Assembly (NCBI GenBank): GCA_024398435.1
Contig: JAKSJD010000005.1
Location: 124,001-188,000, forward strand
Direction: 5' to 3'
DNA: 64,000 nt
Source: Bacteroidaceae bacterium
GTDB taxonomy: Bacteria > Bacteroidota > Bacteroidia > Bacteroidales > Bacteroidaceae
Notes under the pieces: model-generated
Told to the model about the DNA's origin: nothing
The model's database searches: none
Seen by the model: only the letters and a program-made list of their open reading frames with translations
Shown: positions 38,459-48,818 of the stretch, in pieces
Layout: every line of letters starts with the position of its first letter
Numbering within the stretch: the first letter of the stretch is position 1
Position numbers and translations under genes: made by a program

Positions 38459-39202
38459 TTATCTGCGAGCGAACTTGAAGCCAGTCTTCATTCCAGAGAA
38501 ACTCTTAGAGAGAGAAGAAATGGTGCTCAATGTAGTGCTACCTGAATTTGAAGCCAACCCCTGAGCAACGCCAAGAAGCTTAGTTGAATCGAATGTAAGA
38601 GACATCTGGGTTGCAGAAACTGTTGCATAAGAAGTGCCAAGACTGAGACCGAGCATTTGGCCCGAAATCTTCAACTTATGTGACTTTGTATCATAAGTAT
38701 AGTTGGCCTGATGAGTTCTGCCATTCACCTGAATGATACAAGTATTGTCCTGATTGAACTGCATTACCAATGTTCCTGGCTTGATGCCGATTGTCTCATA
38801 GTATGGAGAAAGCTTGTTGACGATTTCGTTGCTTGCAACTGCACCACCTGCCTTTGCAAGAAGGTTCTCGCTTTCGAACTCTACTGATGGACCTTCATAA
38901 ACCCAAGTTCCTACGATTGAAGCCTGGCCAATGCCACCAATCAGCGAACCGATAACGCCTGAAAGCAAACCGGTTGTGCCACTGTCCATACCTACTGCAC
39001 CTCCGAGAAGCGAACCGAGAATACCGGCACCATTTGCTGCCGCATTATTTGTTGTTGCTGTTGGCACTACACCATTACCACCGAGTTGACTTGTCAAAGC
39101 TGCTGCTGCCAATTCTCCGAGAATTGAATTTCCACCACCACAACTTGTAAGCATTGCTGCTCCCATGAGCAGAGACGCTGCTAAAAATGATTTACATTTC
39201 AT
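38459..39202 (-). CDS. DUF4923-like lipoprotein
   Basis: 247 residues. A lipoprotein signal (AAMLTSC lipobox, Cys at about 21) is followed by a Gly/Ala/Leu-rich low-complexity part (LGSLLGGAVG, LLSGVIGSLIGGIG) and then a beta-rich domain (IVGTWVYEGPSVEFESENLLAKAGG, VMQFNQDNTCIIQVNGRTHQANYTYD). This order matches the Bacteroidales family annotated DUF4923. Function unknown. A distal -7 box TATCTTTG lies at 39253-39246. Confidence 0.8.
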   Translation of the reverse strand: MKCKSFLAASLLMGAAMLTSCGGGNSILGELAAAALTSQLGGNGVVPTATTNNAAANGAGILGSLLGGAVGMDSGTTGLLSGVIGSLIGGIGQASIVGTWVYEGPSVEFESENLLAKAGGAVASNEIVNKLSPYYETIGIKPGTLVMQFNQDNTCIIQVNGRTHQANYTYDTKSHKLKISGQMLGLSLGTSYATVSATQMSLTFDSTKLLGVAQGLASNSGSTTLSTISSLSKSFSGMKTGFKFARR

Positions 39203-39245
39203 TGTACTATCTGATTTGAATTTGCGATTTGATTATATTATGTGG

Positions 39246-39253
39246 CAAAGATA
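39246..39253 (-). promoter_or_regulatory. -7 element for the DUF4923-like gene
   Basis: Minus strand TATCTTTG, 44 bases before the start codon; no well-spaced -33. Confidence 0.5.
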
Positions 39254-39297
39254 CAAAATATTTCACAAATCATAACGCATAATTCATAATAAATTGC

Positions 39298-39305
39298 TAA
39301 CTTTG
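39298..39305 (+). promoter_or_regulatory. -7 element for the 39339-40992 operon
   Basis: TAACTTTG. It overlaps the TTG that would begin a longer frame at 39294, supporting the ATG at 39339. Confidence 0.55.
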
Positions 39306-39338
39306 CAGAATAATTTCCTAAAAGGAATAGAAAAGAGC

Positions 39339-40145
39339 ATGTTCAAGTTCATATCATTCGGAAGCGGAAGCAGCGGAAACTGCTACTACCTATCAGCCAT
39401 CGAAGGGGAAGCAATCCTCATCGATGCAGGTATTGGCATCCGCAAAATCAAGCGCTACATGAAGGAATATGGACTCAGCATGAGCCACATAAAAGGCATC
39501 ATCGTCACCCACGACCATGCCGACCATGTGAAAGGAGCTGGCTATCTCAGTCAGGAATTCAATCTTCCCGTCTACACCACAGCCACCATCCACAAGGGAA
39601 TGCTCGAAAACTACAACCAGACGAAGAAAGTGGACGAATGCCTCGCCATCAAAATCGACAAAGAGAAGGAATTCTACCTTGCCGGACTTTCCATCATTGC
39701 ATTCGACATTCCTCACGACTCATCCGAAAATGTAGGCTACCTCATCAAGCACGGCGACGAAGCCTTTGCCATCATGACCGACGTTGGCTCCCCTACTGAA
39801 AAGGTACACCACTATATCGGACAATGCAACCACCTCGTCATCGAAGCCAACTACGATGAGGAAATGCTTCGCACAGGCAAGTATCCAGAGATTCTCAAAC
39901 AACGCATCGCAAGCGGAATGGGACACATGAGCAACCGACAGACAGCTCAAACTCTCTCGGAAACATTCCACGAGCAACTGAAATCCGTGATGCTCTGCCA
40001 TCTAAGCGAAGAAAACAACCACCCAGAACTGGCAAGAAAGACCATCGAATGCCATCTTCGTTCATTCGGCATCATAGCAGGCAAGGACTTCCAACTCGAA
40101 GTGCTTCGCCGACTCATTCCTACCGGTCCTTTCGAACTCGAATAA
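39339..40145 (+). CDS. Metallo-beta-lactamase-fold hydrolase (YycJ/WalJ-like)
   Basis: 268 residues from the ATG at 39339. [17 protein letters not shown] start, the metal site [15 protein letters not shown] near residue 60, and later [20 protein letters not shown] and [15 protein letters not shown] match the YycJ/WalJ group of single-domain MBL hydrolases, reported as exonuclease-like in other bacteria. It is followed after 31 bases by panB and is probably co-transcribed with it. Confidence 0.88.
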   Translation: MFKFISFGSGSSGNCYYLSAIEGEAILIDAGIGIRKIKRYMKEYGLSMSHIKGIIVTHDHADHVKGAGYLSQEFNLPVYTTATIHKGMLENYNQTKKVDECLAIKIDKEKEFYLAGLSIIAFDIPHDSSENVGYLIKHGDEAFAIMTDVGSPTEKVHHYIGQCNHLVIEANYDEEMLRTGKYPEILKQRIASGMGHMSNRQTAQTLSETFHEQLKSVMLCHLSEENNHPELARKTIECHLRSFGIIAGKDFQLEVLRRLIPTGPFELE

Positions 40146-40176
40146 ACAAAATATTGAAACCAAAACAATAAAAACT

Positions 40177-40992
40177 ATGGCATACTTAGTTGAAGACAAA
40201 AGAAAGGTGACCACTCACCGACTTATCCAGATGAAGCAGGAAGGCAAGAAAATCGCCATGCTCACATCTTACGACTTCACAACAGCACAGATTGTCGATG
40301 CAGCCGGAATGGACATCATACTCGTAGGCGACTCTGCCTCGAACGTCATGGCAGGTAACATGACTACCCTCCCTATCACTCTCGACCAAATGATCTACCA
40401 CGCAAAAGCCGTGGTAAGAGCCACAACAAGAGCCCTCGTAGTGTGTGACATGCCTTTCGGAACTTATCAGGTAAACCCAACAGAAGGCGTAACCAACGCC
40501 ATCCGTATAATGAAGGAAAGCCACTGCGATGCCCTCAAGCTCGAAGGCGGAGTTGAAATCATCGACACAGTCAAGAAGATTCTCGATGCCGGCATACCTG
40601 TAATGGGCCATCTCGGACTCACTCCTCAAAGCATCAACAAGTTCGGCACATACAGTGTTCGCGCCAAGGAAGAAGCAGAAGCACAGAAACTCATCTCCGA
40701 CGCTCATGCCCTTCAGGAAGTAGGTTGCTTTGCAATCGTACTCGAGAAGATTCCTGCAGCTCTTGCAGAAAGAGTTACAGCCGAACTCTCAATCCCTGTC
40801 ATCGGTATCGGAGCAGGCAGTTGCGACGGACAAGTACTCGTCGTAGCCGATATGCTCGGAATGACAAAGGACTTCTCTCCAAAGTTCCTCCGTCGCTATG
40901 CCGACCTCAACTCTATCATGACTGAAGCCATCGGCAACTACATCACAGACGTGAAGAGCGGTGACTTCCCTAACGAAAACGAGAAATACTAA
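40177..40992 (+). CDS. panB: 3-methyl-2-oxobutanoate hydroxymethyltransferase
   Basis: 271 residues. [46 protein letters not shown] and GHLGLTPQS are signature motifs; Glu near residue 190 (VLEKIP) is the catalytic base. It adds a hydroxymethyl group to ketoisovalerate in pantothenate and CoA synthesis. No other pan gene is adjacent. Confidence 0.96.
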   Translation: MAYLVEDKRKVTTHRLIQMKQEGKKIAMLTSYDFTTAQIVDAAGMDIILVGDSASNVMAGNMTTLPITLDQMIYHAKAVVRATTRALVVCDMPFGTYQVNPTEGVTNAIRIMKESHCDALKLEGGVEIIDTVKKILDAGIPVMGHLGLTPQSINKFGTYSVRAKEEAEAQKLISDAHALQEVGCFAIVLEKIPAALAERVTAELSIPVIGIGAGSCDGQVLVVADMLGMTKDFSPKFLRRYADLNSIMTEAIGNYITDVKSGDFPNENEKY

Positions 40993-41057
40993 TTTATCAT
41001 TATTAATCTATAGAGGCCTAATTCAATGTAGGTTATATAGCAAATCAAATTACAATT

Positions 41058-41600
41058 ATGAAAGATCTCAAAGGAACAAAGACCGAAGCCAACCTTATGG
41101 AGGCATTCGCAGGTGAGAGCCAAGCTCGCAACAAGTACACTTATTTCGCAAGCAAGGCAAAGAAGGACGGCTATGTACAGATAGCTGCATTGTTTGAAGA
41201 AACAGCAAACAACGAGAAAGAACATGCTAAGATTTGGTTCAAGCTTCTCGAAGGCGGAAGCGTAAAGGACACTATCGCTAACCTTACAGCTGCTGCAGAA
41301 GGTGAAAACTGTGAATGGACCGAAATGTATCCTCGTATGGCAAAGGAAGCTCGTGAAGAAGGATTCAACGAAATCGCATTCCTCTTCGAAAGTGTTGCTG
41401 CCATTGAAAAGGAACACGAAGAAAGATATCGCAAGCTCTTGCAGAATGTCCTCGACAAGAAGGTATTCTCAAAGGACGGCGACTGCATCTGGCAGTGCTC
41501 AAACTGCGGTCATATCGTTGTTGGCAAGCAGGCTCCTGAAATGTGTCCAGTTTGCAACCACCCTCAGGCTTACTTCCAGGTAAAGGCAGAAAACTATTAA
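41058..41600 (+). CDS. rbr: Rubrerythrin
   Basis: 180 residues. The diiron four-helix bundle carries [20 protein letters not shown] and, in the second half, [14 protein letters not shown]; the C-terminal rubredoxin-like site is CSNCGH...CPVCNH. Rubrerythrins reduce hydrogen peroxide and protect strict anaerobes. Single-gene unit with its own terminator. Confidence 0.96.
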   Translation: MKDLKGTKTEANLMEAFAGESQARNKYTYFASKAKKDGYVQIAALFEETANNEKEHAKIWFKLLEGGSVKDTIANLTAAAEGENCEWTEMYPRMAKEAREEGFNEIAFLFESVAAIEKEHEERYRKLLQNVLDKKVFSKDGDCIWQCSNCGHIVVGKQAPEMCPVCNHPQAYFQVKAENY

Positions 41601-41625
41601 TCCACACATATTGGATACAACACAA

Positions 41626-41659
41626 TTAAGGCGCATCTTCACTCGAGGATGCGCCTTAA
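41626..41659. terminator. Terminator shared by rbr and the V-ATPase operon
   Basis: Perfect 12-bp stem TTAAGGCGCATC (41626-41637) / GATGCGCCTTAA (41648-41659), loop of 10, followed by CTTTTATTG. Between convergent genes. Confidence 0.85.
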
Positions 41660-41681
41660 CTTTTATTGTATGTTCGAATGA

Positions 41682-42146
<465 letters not shown>

Positions 42147-42172
42147 CTAATGTTTTTATTTGTTATTATTTT

Positions 42173-44023
42173 TTATTCTTCCACTTTCTTTATCTTGAAT
42201 GGTTCGTAAGCCTTGCCACCGCCTTCAAAGTCGGCATTCTTGAAGAACTCAACGAATGTCAGACGCATTGGGTGTACGAACGAACTGATCATACAAAGGG
42301 CGAAGTTGATACCGTGGCCCAAGAGCAGAATGATTATCATTGGCAACCATCTTACCCACCAAGGCATTCCGTCGGTCATAGTGGTTGCAAGCTCGTTGAA
42401 CACGCTTCCGAGCACACCACCCGTCAGTCCGAGAGCGAAGAGACGAATATAGCTGAGCAAGTCGCCAAGCAAACCAGTTGCCATTCCGTATGTATCCCAG
42501 AGGCCTGTACCGAAGTTCATGAATATATTCTTGTCAGGACTGTTGAAGAAGAATATACCAAGAACTGCAACACCTATGATTCCGTAAAGGATGTAGGTAA
42601 CAAACTGAGGCAATTCCACTCCACATGCTGGCAAACCGAAGCAAGCCACCGTAGCGAGCAATGCTACCACCCATGAGAACTTCCCTACTCCATATTTCCA
42701 ACCATACAATCTGGCTGCCTTCACTCCGGCCAATGTCATACCGAACAAAACCTGAACGAAACCGATGGCTACCGAGATTACCATCATCGGACTATAGTCG
42801 AATATCTTATAGTTTGCTTCGTTGATGAAGTATGGTTTCACTGGTGCAAGGAATGCCCAATCCTGCTGAGTGAGGTCGATTCCAAGGAACGAACCCGTCA
42901 ATGCTCCGCAGACGATAGTCATCGCACCGAGAATGATACCGAGAGTTCCGTATGGCTTCATATCGTCCGACAACTTAGCACGGGCAATGATACTGGCAAT
43001 CAAGATAATCAGTCCGTATCCCGCATCTCCCATACACAATCCGAAGAACAGCATGAAGAACGGTGCAAAGAATGGAGTGATGTCCAAGTCGGTATACTTT
43101 GGCAAAGCATACATCTTCAGGATTGGTTCGAACAAGCGGCTGTAAGCATTGTTCTTTATCTCGATTGGTACATCGTCCTCGATTACAGGGTTCTCTATTT
43201 CGTAGTATATATGGTTTGCATCGAGATAGTCGGTCACTTCCTTTTCCTTCTCGGCCAAAGTCCAACCAACAAGCAGGCGGACTGCATCTTCTGCTATTGA
43301 TTCGTGGCTCAGATGAACTTTCGAGAGTGATATACCGTTCTCGTTGTCTACCTGTCCGGCTTTGAGGGTATTGAGTTTCGACTCGTTGATAGCAAGCATC
43401 TCGTCATGGACGGCTACTATCTGGGCTTCAATCTCTTCCTTCTCTGCCTTGTATTCCGACAGACGCTTCTCTGGCAATACCAAGAGCTCTGCGGTGATGT
43501 CTGGCTGCTGCTTTGAGAATGTGATGAAATACACCTTTCCGTCGGCCTCGCTGATAGGAGTTGCAAACAAATCCTCCACCCAATCCTGTCGGAACTGCTT
43601 CGACGAACTTACATAGAATGTCGGAATCATACCCTCTTCCTGAAGTTTGTTCAGACTGCTGCGGTCGAATTCGCCCCAAGGTTCGAGCATCTTGATATTC
43701 TTGTTAGCCTCATCGAGTTTATGCTTCAGCGAGTTTTCCTCTTGCTGCAACTGTTCTATGCGATCCATGAGTTCCATTGCCGAAAGGTCAGCAATTTCAG
43801 GCTTCTGGGCTGACATCTTATACGAATCACGAGCAAATTCCAACACCTTAAAGGCATTCTTATATCTATCCGCTGTGGCCAGATGCGACTGAAGTTCATC
43901 ACTTGTGGCACCCTTCTGCAGTTCGTCGATATGAACCACTCCGAGGTTGCGGATATCTGTCAAGAATTGTTCGTATTCCTTACTTGTCACAAGGAATGTG
44001 AGTTTCTTCATTTTCTGAATCAT
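42173..44023 (-). CDS. ntpI: V-type ATPase subunit I (stator/ion-channel, a-subunit homologue)
   Basis: 616 residues. The N-terminal about 300 are cytoplasmic with coiled-coil stretches (DEANKNIKMLEPW; EYKAEKEEIEAQIVAVHDEM); the C-terminal half has about seven to eight membrane helices with conserved LFFGLCMGDAGYGLIILI, DLLSYIRLFALGLTGGVLGSVFNE (containing the channel Arg) and GHGINFALCMISSFVHPMRLTFVEFF. The start ATG overlaps the end of ntpD by 4 bases. Confidence 0.94.
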   Translation of the reverse strand: MIQKMKKLTFLVTSKEYEQFLTDIRNLGVVHIDELQKGATSDELQSHLATADRYKNAFKVLEFARDSYKMSAQKPEIADLSAMELMDRIEQLQQEENSLKHKLDEANKNIKMLEPWGEFDRSSLNKLQEEGMIPTFYVSSSKQFRQDWVEDLFATPISEADGKVYFITFSKQQPDITAELLVLPEKRLSEYKAEKEEIEAQIVAVHDEMLAINESKLNTLKAGQVDNENGISLSKVHLSHESIAEDAVRLLVGWTLAEKEKEVTDYLDANHIYYEIENPVIEDDVPIEIKNNAYSRLFEPILKMYALPKYTDLDITPFFAPFFMLFFGLCMGDAGYGLIILIASIIARAKLSDDMKPYGTLGIILGAMTIVCGALTGSFLGIDLTQQDWAFLAPVKPYFINEANYKIFDYSPMMVISVAIGFVQVLFGMTLAGVKAARLYGWKYGVGKFSWVVALLATVACFGLPACGVELPQFVTYILYGIIGVAVLGIFFFNSPDKNIFMNFGTGLWDTYGMATGLLGDLLSYIRLFALGLTGGVLGSVFNELATTMTDGMPWWVRWLPMIIILLLGHGINFALCMISSFVHPMRLTFVEFFKNADFEGGGKAYEPFKIKKVEE

Positions 44024-44679
44024 AGCTCATTCTCCTTTCCTGCTTCATCATCAAGTTCATCCTCAATGTCATCGCCGGCGTCTTCCTTGCGTCTCTTCTC
44101 CTGAAGCGACTTCAGAATCTTCTGTGAAGACTTTGAGAGATTCTCCTCATCTTCCATAAATCGCTTGATTTTCCTTACAGCCTCCTGATATCCAGGAATC
44201 TGCACTTTCTCAAACAGATTTACCTTTTGTGTTGTTTTTCTACGTGCGTGTTCAAGCAAACCGAGCTTTGCGAGTACGAACTCGCGTTCCACGGCTGTCT
44301 TGGCCAGTCCTTGAAGGAGGTTGATTCCGTCAAAGTACCACTTTGGCGCACTGAAAAGTCCGAAAGGTTTCACCTCGAGGCGGATATTCTTCAAGATAGG
44401 CACTCTCACGCCTGCAATCTTCTTGACATCCATTTCCACATCCTTGAGGGCTACCAGCGAAGTGTCGAATTCGCCCCAAAGTGCATACATGGATTCATAT
44501 CCCTGTATCTGGCTTTCCAATTGTTTTTCCAAAGCGGCGGCCTCTTCCTTGCATTTCTTCACTTCCAGACGCAGGGCAGTTTCCTTGCTCTTGATGATAG
44601 GCAAGGTACGCTGTCGCATCTTCAGTTGTTTTTCGATTTGCTGAAGCGACGTTTTGTTATATTGAAACTTTATTGCCAT
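44020..44679 (-). CDS. ntpD: V-type ATPase central stalk subunit D
   Basis: 219 residues, almost wholly helical, with KFQYNKTSLQQIEKQLKMRQRTLPIIKSKETALR at the start and a long return helix ending in basic and acidic residues (QEKRRKEDAGDDIEDE). This is the rotor shaft D subunit. Lies 38 bases after ntpB. Confidence 0.9.
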   Translation of the reverse strand: MAIKFQYNKTSLQQIEKQLKMRQRTLPIIKSKETALRLEVKKCKEEAAALEKQLESQIQGYESMYALWGEFDTSLVALKDVEMDVKKIAGVRVPILKNIRLEVKPFGLFSAPKWYFDGINLLQGLAKTAVEREFVLAKLGLLEHARRKTTQKVNLFEKVQIPGYQEAVRKIKRFMEDEENLSKSSQKILKSLQEKRRKEDAGDDIEDELDDEAGKENEL

Positions 44680-44717
44680 TCTTTATTGTTCTAATGGACA
44701 ATTGTTTATTTCCCTTT

Positions 44718-46043
44718 TTATGATTTCCAATAAATATCAGTGAATTCCTTCTTGATATTGACTTCCTCGAGTTTGAAGTACTTCTGGAACAAAGTCCAAG
44801 TAACGTCGAGCATTTCTGTAGTATCGAGGTTCACGTCGATAGCAAGGAGTTTGTCGGCATAGTCCTTTGCAAAGTCGAGGCAACGGTTGTCGTAGTCTGT
44901 AAGGTCGAAACCGTTCTCGAGTTTTGTCTTTGCGTTGGCTGCATCTGAATAAAGACGGATAGCGGCATTCATCACCTGACTGTGGTCCTTTCTTGTCTTC
45001 TTTCCAGCCACGAGCTGCTTCAGACGTGAAAGTGAACGGAATGGGTCGACAATTACCTTACCGATATCTGAGTCTCTGCGGAGGAACAACTGACCTTCTG
45101 TGATATAACCTGTGTTGTCTGGCACTGCGTGAGTGATGTCGCCTCCCGAGAGTGTTGTCACAGCGATGATTGTGATACTTCCGCCACCTACTTCTTCAGG
45201 GAACTGAACTGCCTTCTCGTAGATTTTTGCAAGGTCGGAATAGAGCGAACCTGGCATACTGTCCTTTGAAGGAATCTGGTCCATACGGTTGCTCACGATT
45301 GAGAGTGAGTCGGCGTATGAAGTCATATCTGTGAGCAATACGAGCACCTTCTCATGCTTCTCCACTGCAAAATACTCTGCTGCAGCAAGAGTCATGTCTG
45401 GCACGAGGAGTCGCTCTACGGCAGGGTCTTCGGTTGTATTCATGAATGAGATGATACGGTCGAGAGCTCCTGCGTTTGAGAATGTATTGCGGAAGAAGTA
45501 ATAGTCGTCGTTTGTCATACCCATACCGCCGAGAATAATCTTGTCTGCCTTTGCGCGGAGGGCTACCATTGCCATCACTTCGTTGAATGGTTGGTCAGGG
45601 TCGGCGAAGAACGGAATCTTCTGTCCCGACACCAATGTATTGTTAAGGTCGATACCTGCTATACCAGTTGCAATCAGTTCGCTTGGCTGCTTACGGCGCA
45701 CTGGGTTCACGGATGGGCCTCCGATTTCTACTTCCTTACCTTCGATTTCTGGTCCTCCGTCGATTGGCTGACCATAAGCATTGAAGAAACGGCCTGCAAG
45801 CTGATCGCTTACTTTCAGTGAAGGCGACTTGCCGAGGAACACGACTTCCGCATTTGTTGGGATACCGCCCGTACCCTCAAACACCTGCAGTGTGATATCG
45901 TCGCCGACAATCTTTACAACCTGAGCCAACTTACCATTGATTGTAGCCAACTCATCATATCCGACACCTTTTGCCTTCAACGAACAAGTAGCCTTGGTAA
46001 TCTGGCTGATCTTTGTATATACTTTCTGAAATGCTGTTGACAT
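44718..46043 (-). CDS. ntpB: V-type ATPase regulatory subunit B
   Basis: 441 residues. FQKVYTKISQITKATCSLKAKGVGYDELATI start, then GIDLNNTLVSGQKIPFFADPDQPFNEVMAMVA where the Walker A Lys is absent as expected of non-catalytic B subunits, and SYADSLSIVSNRMDQIPSKDSMPGSLYSDLA later. Forms the A3B3 head with subunit A. It is 38 bases from subunit A. Confidence 0.94.
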   Translation of the reverse strand: MSTAFQKVYTKISQITKATCSLKAKGVGYDELATINGKLAQVVKIVGDDITLQVFEGTGGIPTNAEVVFLGKSPSLKVSDQLAGRFFNAYGQPIDGGPEIEGKEVEIGGPSVNPVRRKQPSELIATGIAGIDLNNTLVSGQKIPFFADPDQPFNEVMAMVALRAKADKIILGGMGMTNDDYYFFRNTFSNAGALDRIISFMNTTEDPAVERLLVPDMTLAAAEYFAVEKHEKVLVLLTDMTSYADSLSIVSNRMDQIPSKDSMPGSLYSDLAKIYEKAVQFPEEVGGGSITIIAVTTLSGGDITHAVPDNTGYITEGQLFLRRDSDIGKVIVDPFRSLSRLKQLVAGKKTRKDHSQVMNAAIRLYSDAANAKTKLENGFDLTDYDNRCLDFAKDYADKLLAIDVNLDTTEMLDVTWTLFQKYFKLEEVNIKKEFTDIYWKS

Positions 46044-46081
46044 CTTATTATGTAGGATTTTTCGATTTACAAATTTCTTTA

Positions 46082-47830
46082 TTACTTATGTGGCTGAAGC
46101 ATGTCCTTGATCTGCTGCACGTAGTCGTAGTATTGTTCCGACTTGTAAACAGAGTAGTTCATTTGCTTGCAGATATTGATCATCTTCTTGAAGTAGTCGA
46201 CTACATCGAGGAAGTTGTCGAACTTGAAGTCGATTTCACAGATTTCAGTCACAAGGTTGAGGATTTCCTCCTGACGCTCCAATGAAGTGACTGCATCCAC
46301 TTCGTCGAACGCATCTTGCTGAAGGATTACGTAGTCGATAATCTCTGATTTCCAGAATGTCTCGTGGTAGTCAACAGGAACACCGTCATCACCCAAGATA
46401 TTGATTTGTTCAGCGATTTCCTTACCTCTCTGCATGCGTGTCTTCAGAGCGAGCACCTTTGGAATCCAGTCTTCATTGATCTTGCCCTTGATATATTCAG
46501 CGAATTCAGGATATTCAAGATACTTTGAGTATGAGTCGATTGGGTTCACGGCTGGATAGCGCTTCTTGTCGGCACGGTCCTGCTCCAATCCGTAGAAGCA
46601 GCGAGCCACCTTCTTCGTACTTTCAGTGACAGGTTCCTTCAGGTTACCTCCGGCTGGCGAAACAGTTCCGATGAATGTGATACTTCCCACCTCGCCATTG
46701 TTCAGATATACATATCCTGCGCGTCCGTAGAAGTTGCTGATGAGGGCAGAAAGGTCCATAGGGAACGCGTCTGGTCCTGGAAGTTCCTCCATACGGTTCG
46801 ACATCTCGCGGAGAGCCTGAGCCCAACGTGAGGTAGAGTCGGCCATGAGAAGCACTCTCAAGCCCATAGAGCGGTAGTATTCTGCCATTGTCATTGCCGT
46901 ATATACTGATGCTTCACGTGCGGCAACTGGCATGTTTGATGTGTTGGCGATGATAATCGTACGTTCCATCAACTTGCGGCCTGTGTGTGGGTCGACGAGT
47001 TCAGGGAACTCAGTGAAGATTTCCACCACCTCGTTTGCACGTTCACCACAAGCTGCGATGATTACGATGTCGGCCTCTGCCTGCTTTGAGATAGCATGCT
47101 GGAGCACAGTCTTACCCGTTCCGAAAGGTCCAGGGATGAATCCCGTACCGCCTTCAACGATTGGGTTGAACGTATCGATAGTTCTCACACCCGTTTCGAG
47201 CAACTTGAATGGGCGTGGCTTCTGCTTGTAGTTGGTCATCGCGAACTTCACTGGCCAGTGCTGAATCATGTTGACTTCCACATCCTCTCCGTTTTCCTTT
47301 GTGAGAACGGCGATTGTGTCAGTGATTTTATACTGTCCGGCAGCTGCGATACTCTTCACCTTAGCCTTGCCTTCCATCTGGAATGGAGCCATAATCTTCA
47401 GTGGCTGGCAGTTTTCTTCCACCTTTCCGAGCCAATCCGATGCAACGACTTCATCTCCCACCTTCACGATTGGTTCAAAATCCCAAATGCGGTCTTCGTC
47501 GAGTGGGTTTGTGTACTGTCCTCTCTTGAGGAATACGCCTTCCATCTTGTCGAGGTCGTTCTGCAAACCGTCAAAGTTCTTTGAAAGCATACCTGGAGCC
47601 AATTTCACTTCAAGCATGTGGCCTGTGAATTCAGCAGGCGAACCTACCTTTAAGCCGCGAGTGCTTTCAAACACCTGAACAAAGACATCCGAACCCACCA
47701 CTTTAATGACTTCGGCCATCAAGCGGTCGCCTCCAGTCTCTATGAAGCAGATTTCTCCCTGCGCCACAGGACCGTCGACTCCGAGGGTCACCATATTGGC
47801 AATTACGCCTTTTACTGTTCCTTTTGTCAT
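46082..47830 (-). CDS. ntpA: V-type ATPase catalytic subunit A
   Basis: 582 residues. N-terminal barrel (GTVKGVIANMVTLGVDGPVAQGE), a non-homologous insert, then the catalytic Walker A GPFGTGKTV near residue 236, IIAACGERANEVVE, and VLLMADSTSRWAQALREMSNRMEELPGPDAFPMDL. The loop GPFGTGKTV has Thr where many homologues have Ala. Converts ATP hydrolysis into rotation, or the reverse. Confidence 0.95.
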   Translation of the reverse strand: MTKGTVKGVIANMVTLGVDGPVAQGEICFIETGGDRLMAEVIKVVGSDVFVQVFESTRGLKVGSPAEFTGHMLEVKLAPGMLSKNFDGLQNDLDKMEGVFLKRGQYTNPLDEDRIWDFEPIVKVGDEVVASDWLGKVEENCQPLKIMAPFQMEGKAKVKSIAAAGQYKITDTIAVLTKENGEDVEVNMIQHWPVKFAMTNYKQKPRPFKLLETGVRTIDTFNPIVEGGTGFIPGPFGTGKTVLQHAISKQAEADIVIIAACGERANEVVEIFTEFPELVDPHTGRKLMERTIIIANTSNMPVAAREASVYTAMTMAEYYRSMGLRVLLMADSTSRWAQALREMSNRMEELPGPDAFPMDLSALISNFYGRAGYVYLNNGEVGSITFIGTVSPAGGNLKEPVTESTKKVARCFYGLEQDRADKKRYPAVNPIDSYSKYLEYPEFAEYIKGKINEDWIPKVLALKTRMQRGKEIAEQINILGDDGVPVDYHETFWKSEIIDYVILQQDAFDEVDAVTSLERQEEILNLVTEICEIDFKFDNFLDVVDYFKKMINICKQMNYSVYKSEQYYDYVQQIKDMLQPHK

Positions 47831-47863
47831 ATTATATATTTTGTTTCTTTTTTCTTTGTAAGC

Positions 47864-47958
47864 TATCAGCGGTCAGCCATCAGCCTTCAGCTTCTTTTAA
47901 CCGTGAACCCTTAACCGATAACCGAATAATTCTCCATTATCCATTCTCCATTATCAAT
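47864..47958. repeat. Three consecutive heptamer tandem repeats inside the V-ATPase operon
   Basis: nnTCAGC units (47864-47891), nnAACCG units (47897-47924) and TCTCCAT/TATCCAT units (47931-47958), four copies each, with a 7-base period. They fill the gap between the DUF2764 gene and ntpA. Confidence 0.75.
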
Positions 47959-47975
47959 TAAATAAAATCCAGGTC

Positions 47976-48815
47976 CTACCTCTTAAACTCCTCCGGCACC
48001 TTAGCCTCACCTCTCAGATTCTCGATAATCTGGCGGAAAGTTTCCTTACCCTGTTCCACGTCGAGTTTCTCCCAGCGCTCCAGCATTTCCAGTTTGCAGA
48101 AATATGCGAACACAGCCTCGAGTGAGAACACGTTGAAGAAAGTCTTGTCGTCGAGCCAGAGCCATTTGAAGGCATCTATTTTCTTTTCCTTAGCCACAGG
48201 GTCGGCCTCGTCCACCACCTTCATCAAGTCCACCACATAGTCGTATTCGTTGATAAGATCGAAGTCCTTCGAGTTGTTCGTACGTATCATCTCCGTCACC
48301 TCGTTGTCGCCCTGGATAAAGTCGGTAACGTTCCAACCATTCTTGCGGGCAATCATCGCAGTGAGGATATTGGCAATGTCGAAGTTGAATTTCGACCATT
48401 CGGCTATCATCTTGTTAGGGCACTGCATTGCATACTCATAGTAAGCAAGCATCATGGCATCCTCAGGAAAATAGCCAGCCTTATCCTTATTATAATTATA
48501 TTCGCGCGCGAAGATGGACATGAATGCAGGATAGCGGTGCACGTTGAAGTTGATTTCACGGGCCGAAGTGATCAAGTCGCGGTACTGCTCCATCGAGAGG
48601 TTACCGTTAGGATTGATTTCAGCCTCAGGGTCTTTCAGAAGTTTCACCAAGTTTTGGCAGTCGAACTTCAGGAAGAAGTAGTACATCAACTTAGCATCGC
48701 CCTCAGAGAGAATGTTTTCACACTCACTCTTCAATTCCGCTATCGAGCAGCCCGACTTCGGGTCTTCGATGGAAATATCTGGCAAACCAGCCATCAGGCA
48801 ATAGTAGTTTCCCAT
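47976..48815 (-). CDS. DUF2764 family V-ATPase-associated protein
   Basis: 279 residues. MGNYYCLMAGLPDISIEDPKSG and LMYYFFLKFDCQNLVKLLKD are typical of DUF2764, a family always found in Bacteroidetes/Spirochaete V-ATPase operons between E and A. A role as a distant C-subunit substitute is inferred from position and helical composition (AYYEYAMQCPNKMIAEWSKF, MLERWEKLDVEQGKETF). Start is 3 bases after the ntpE stop. Confidence 0.88.
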   Translation of the reverse strand: MGNYYCLMAGLPDISIEDPKSGCSIAELKSECENILSEGDAKLMYYFFLKFDCQNLVKLLKDPEAEINPNGNLSMEQYRDLITSAREINFNVHRYPAFMSIFAREYNYNKDKAGYFPEDAMMLAYYEYAMQCPNKMIAEWSKFNFDIANILTAMIARKNGWNVTDFIQGDNEVTEMIRTNNSKDFDLINEYDYVVDLMKVVDEADPVAKEKKIDAFKWLWLDDKTFFNVFSLEAVFAYFCKLEMLERWEKLDVEQGKETFRQIIENLRGEAKVPEEFKR

Positions 48816-48818
48816 CTT

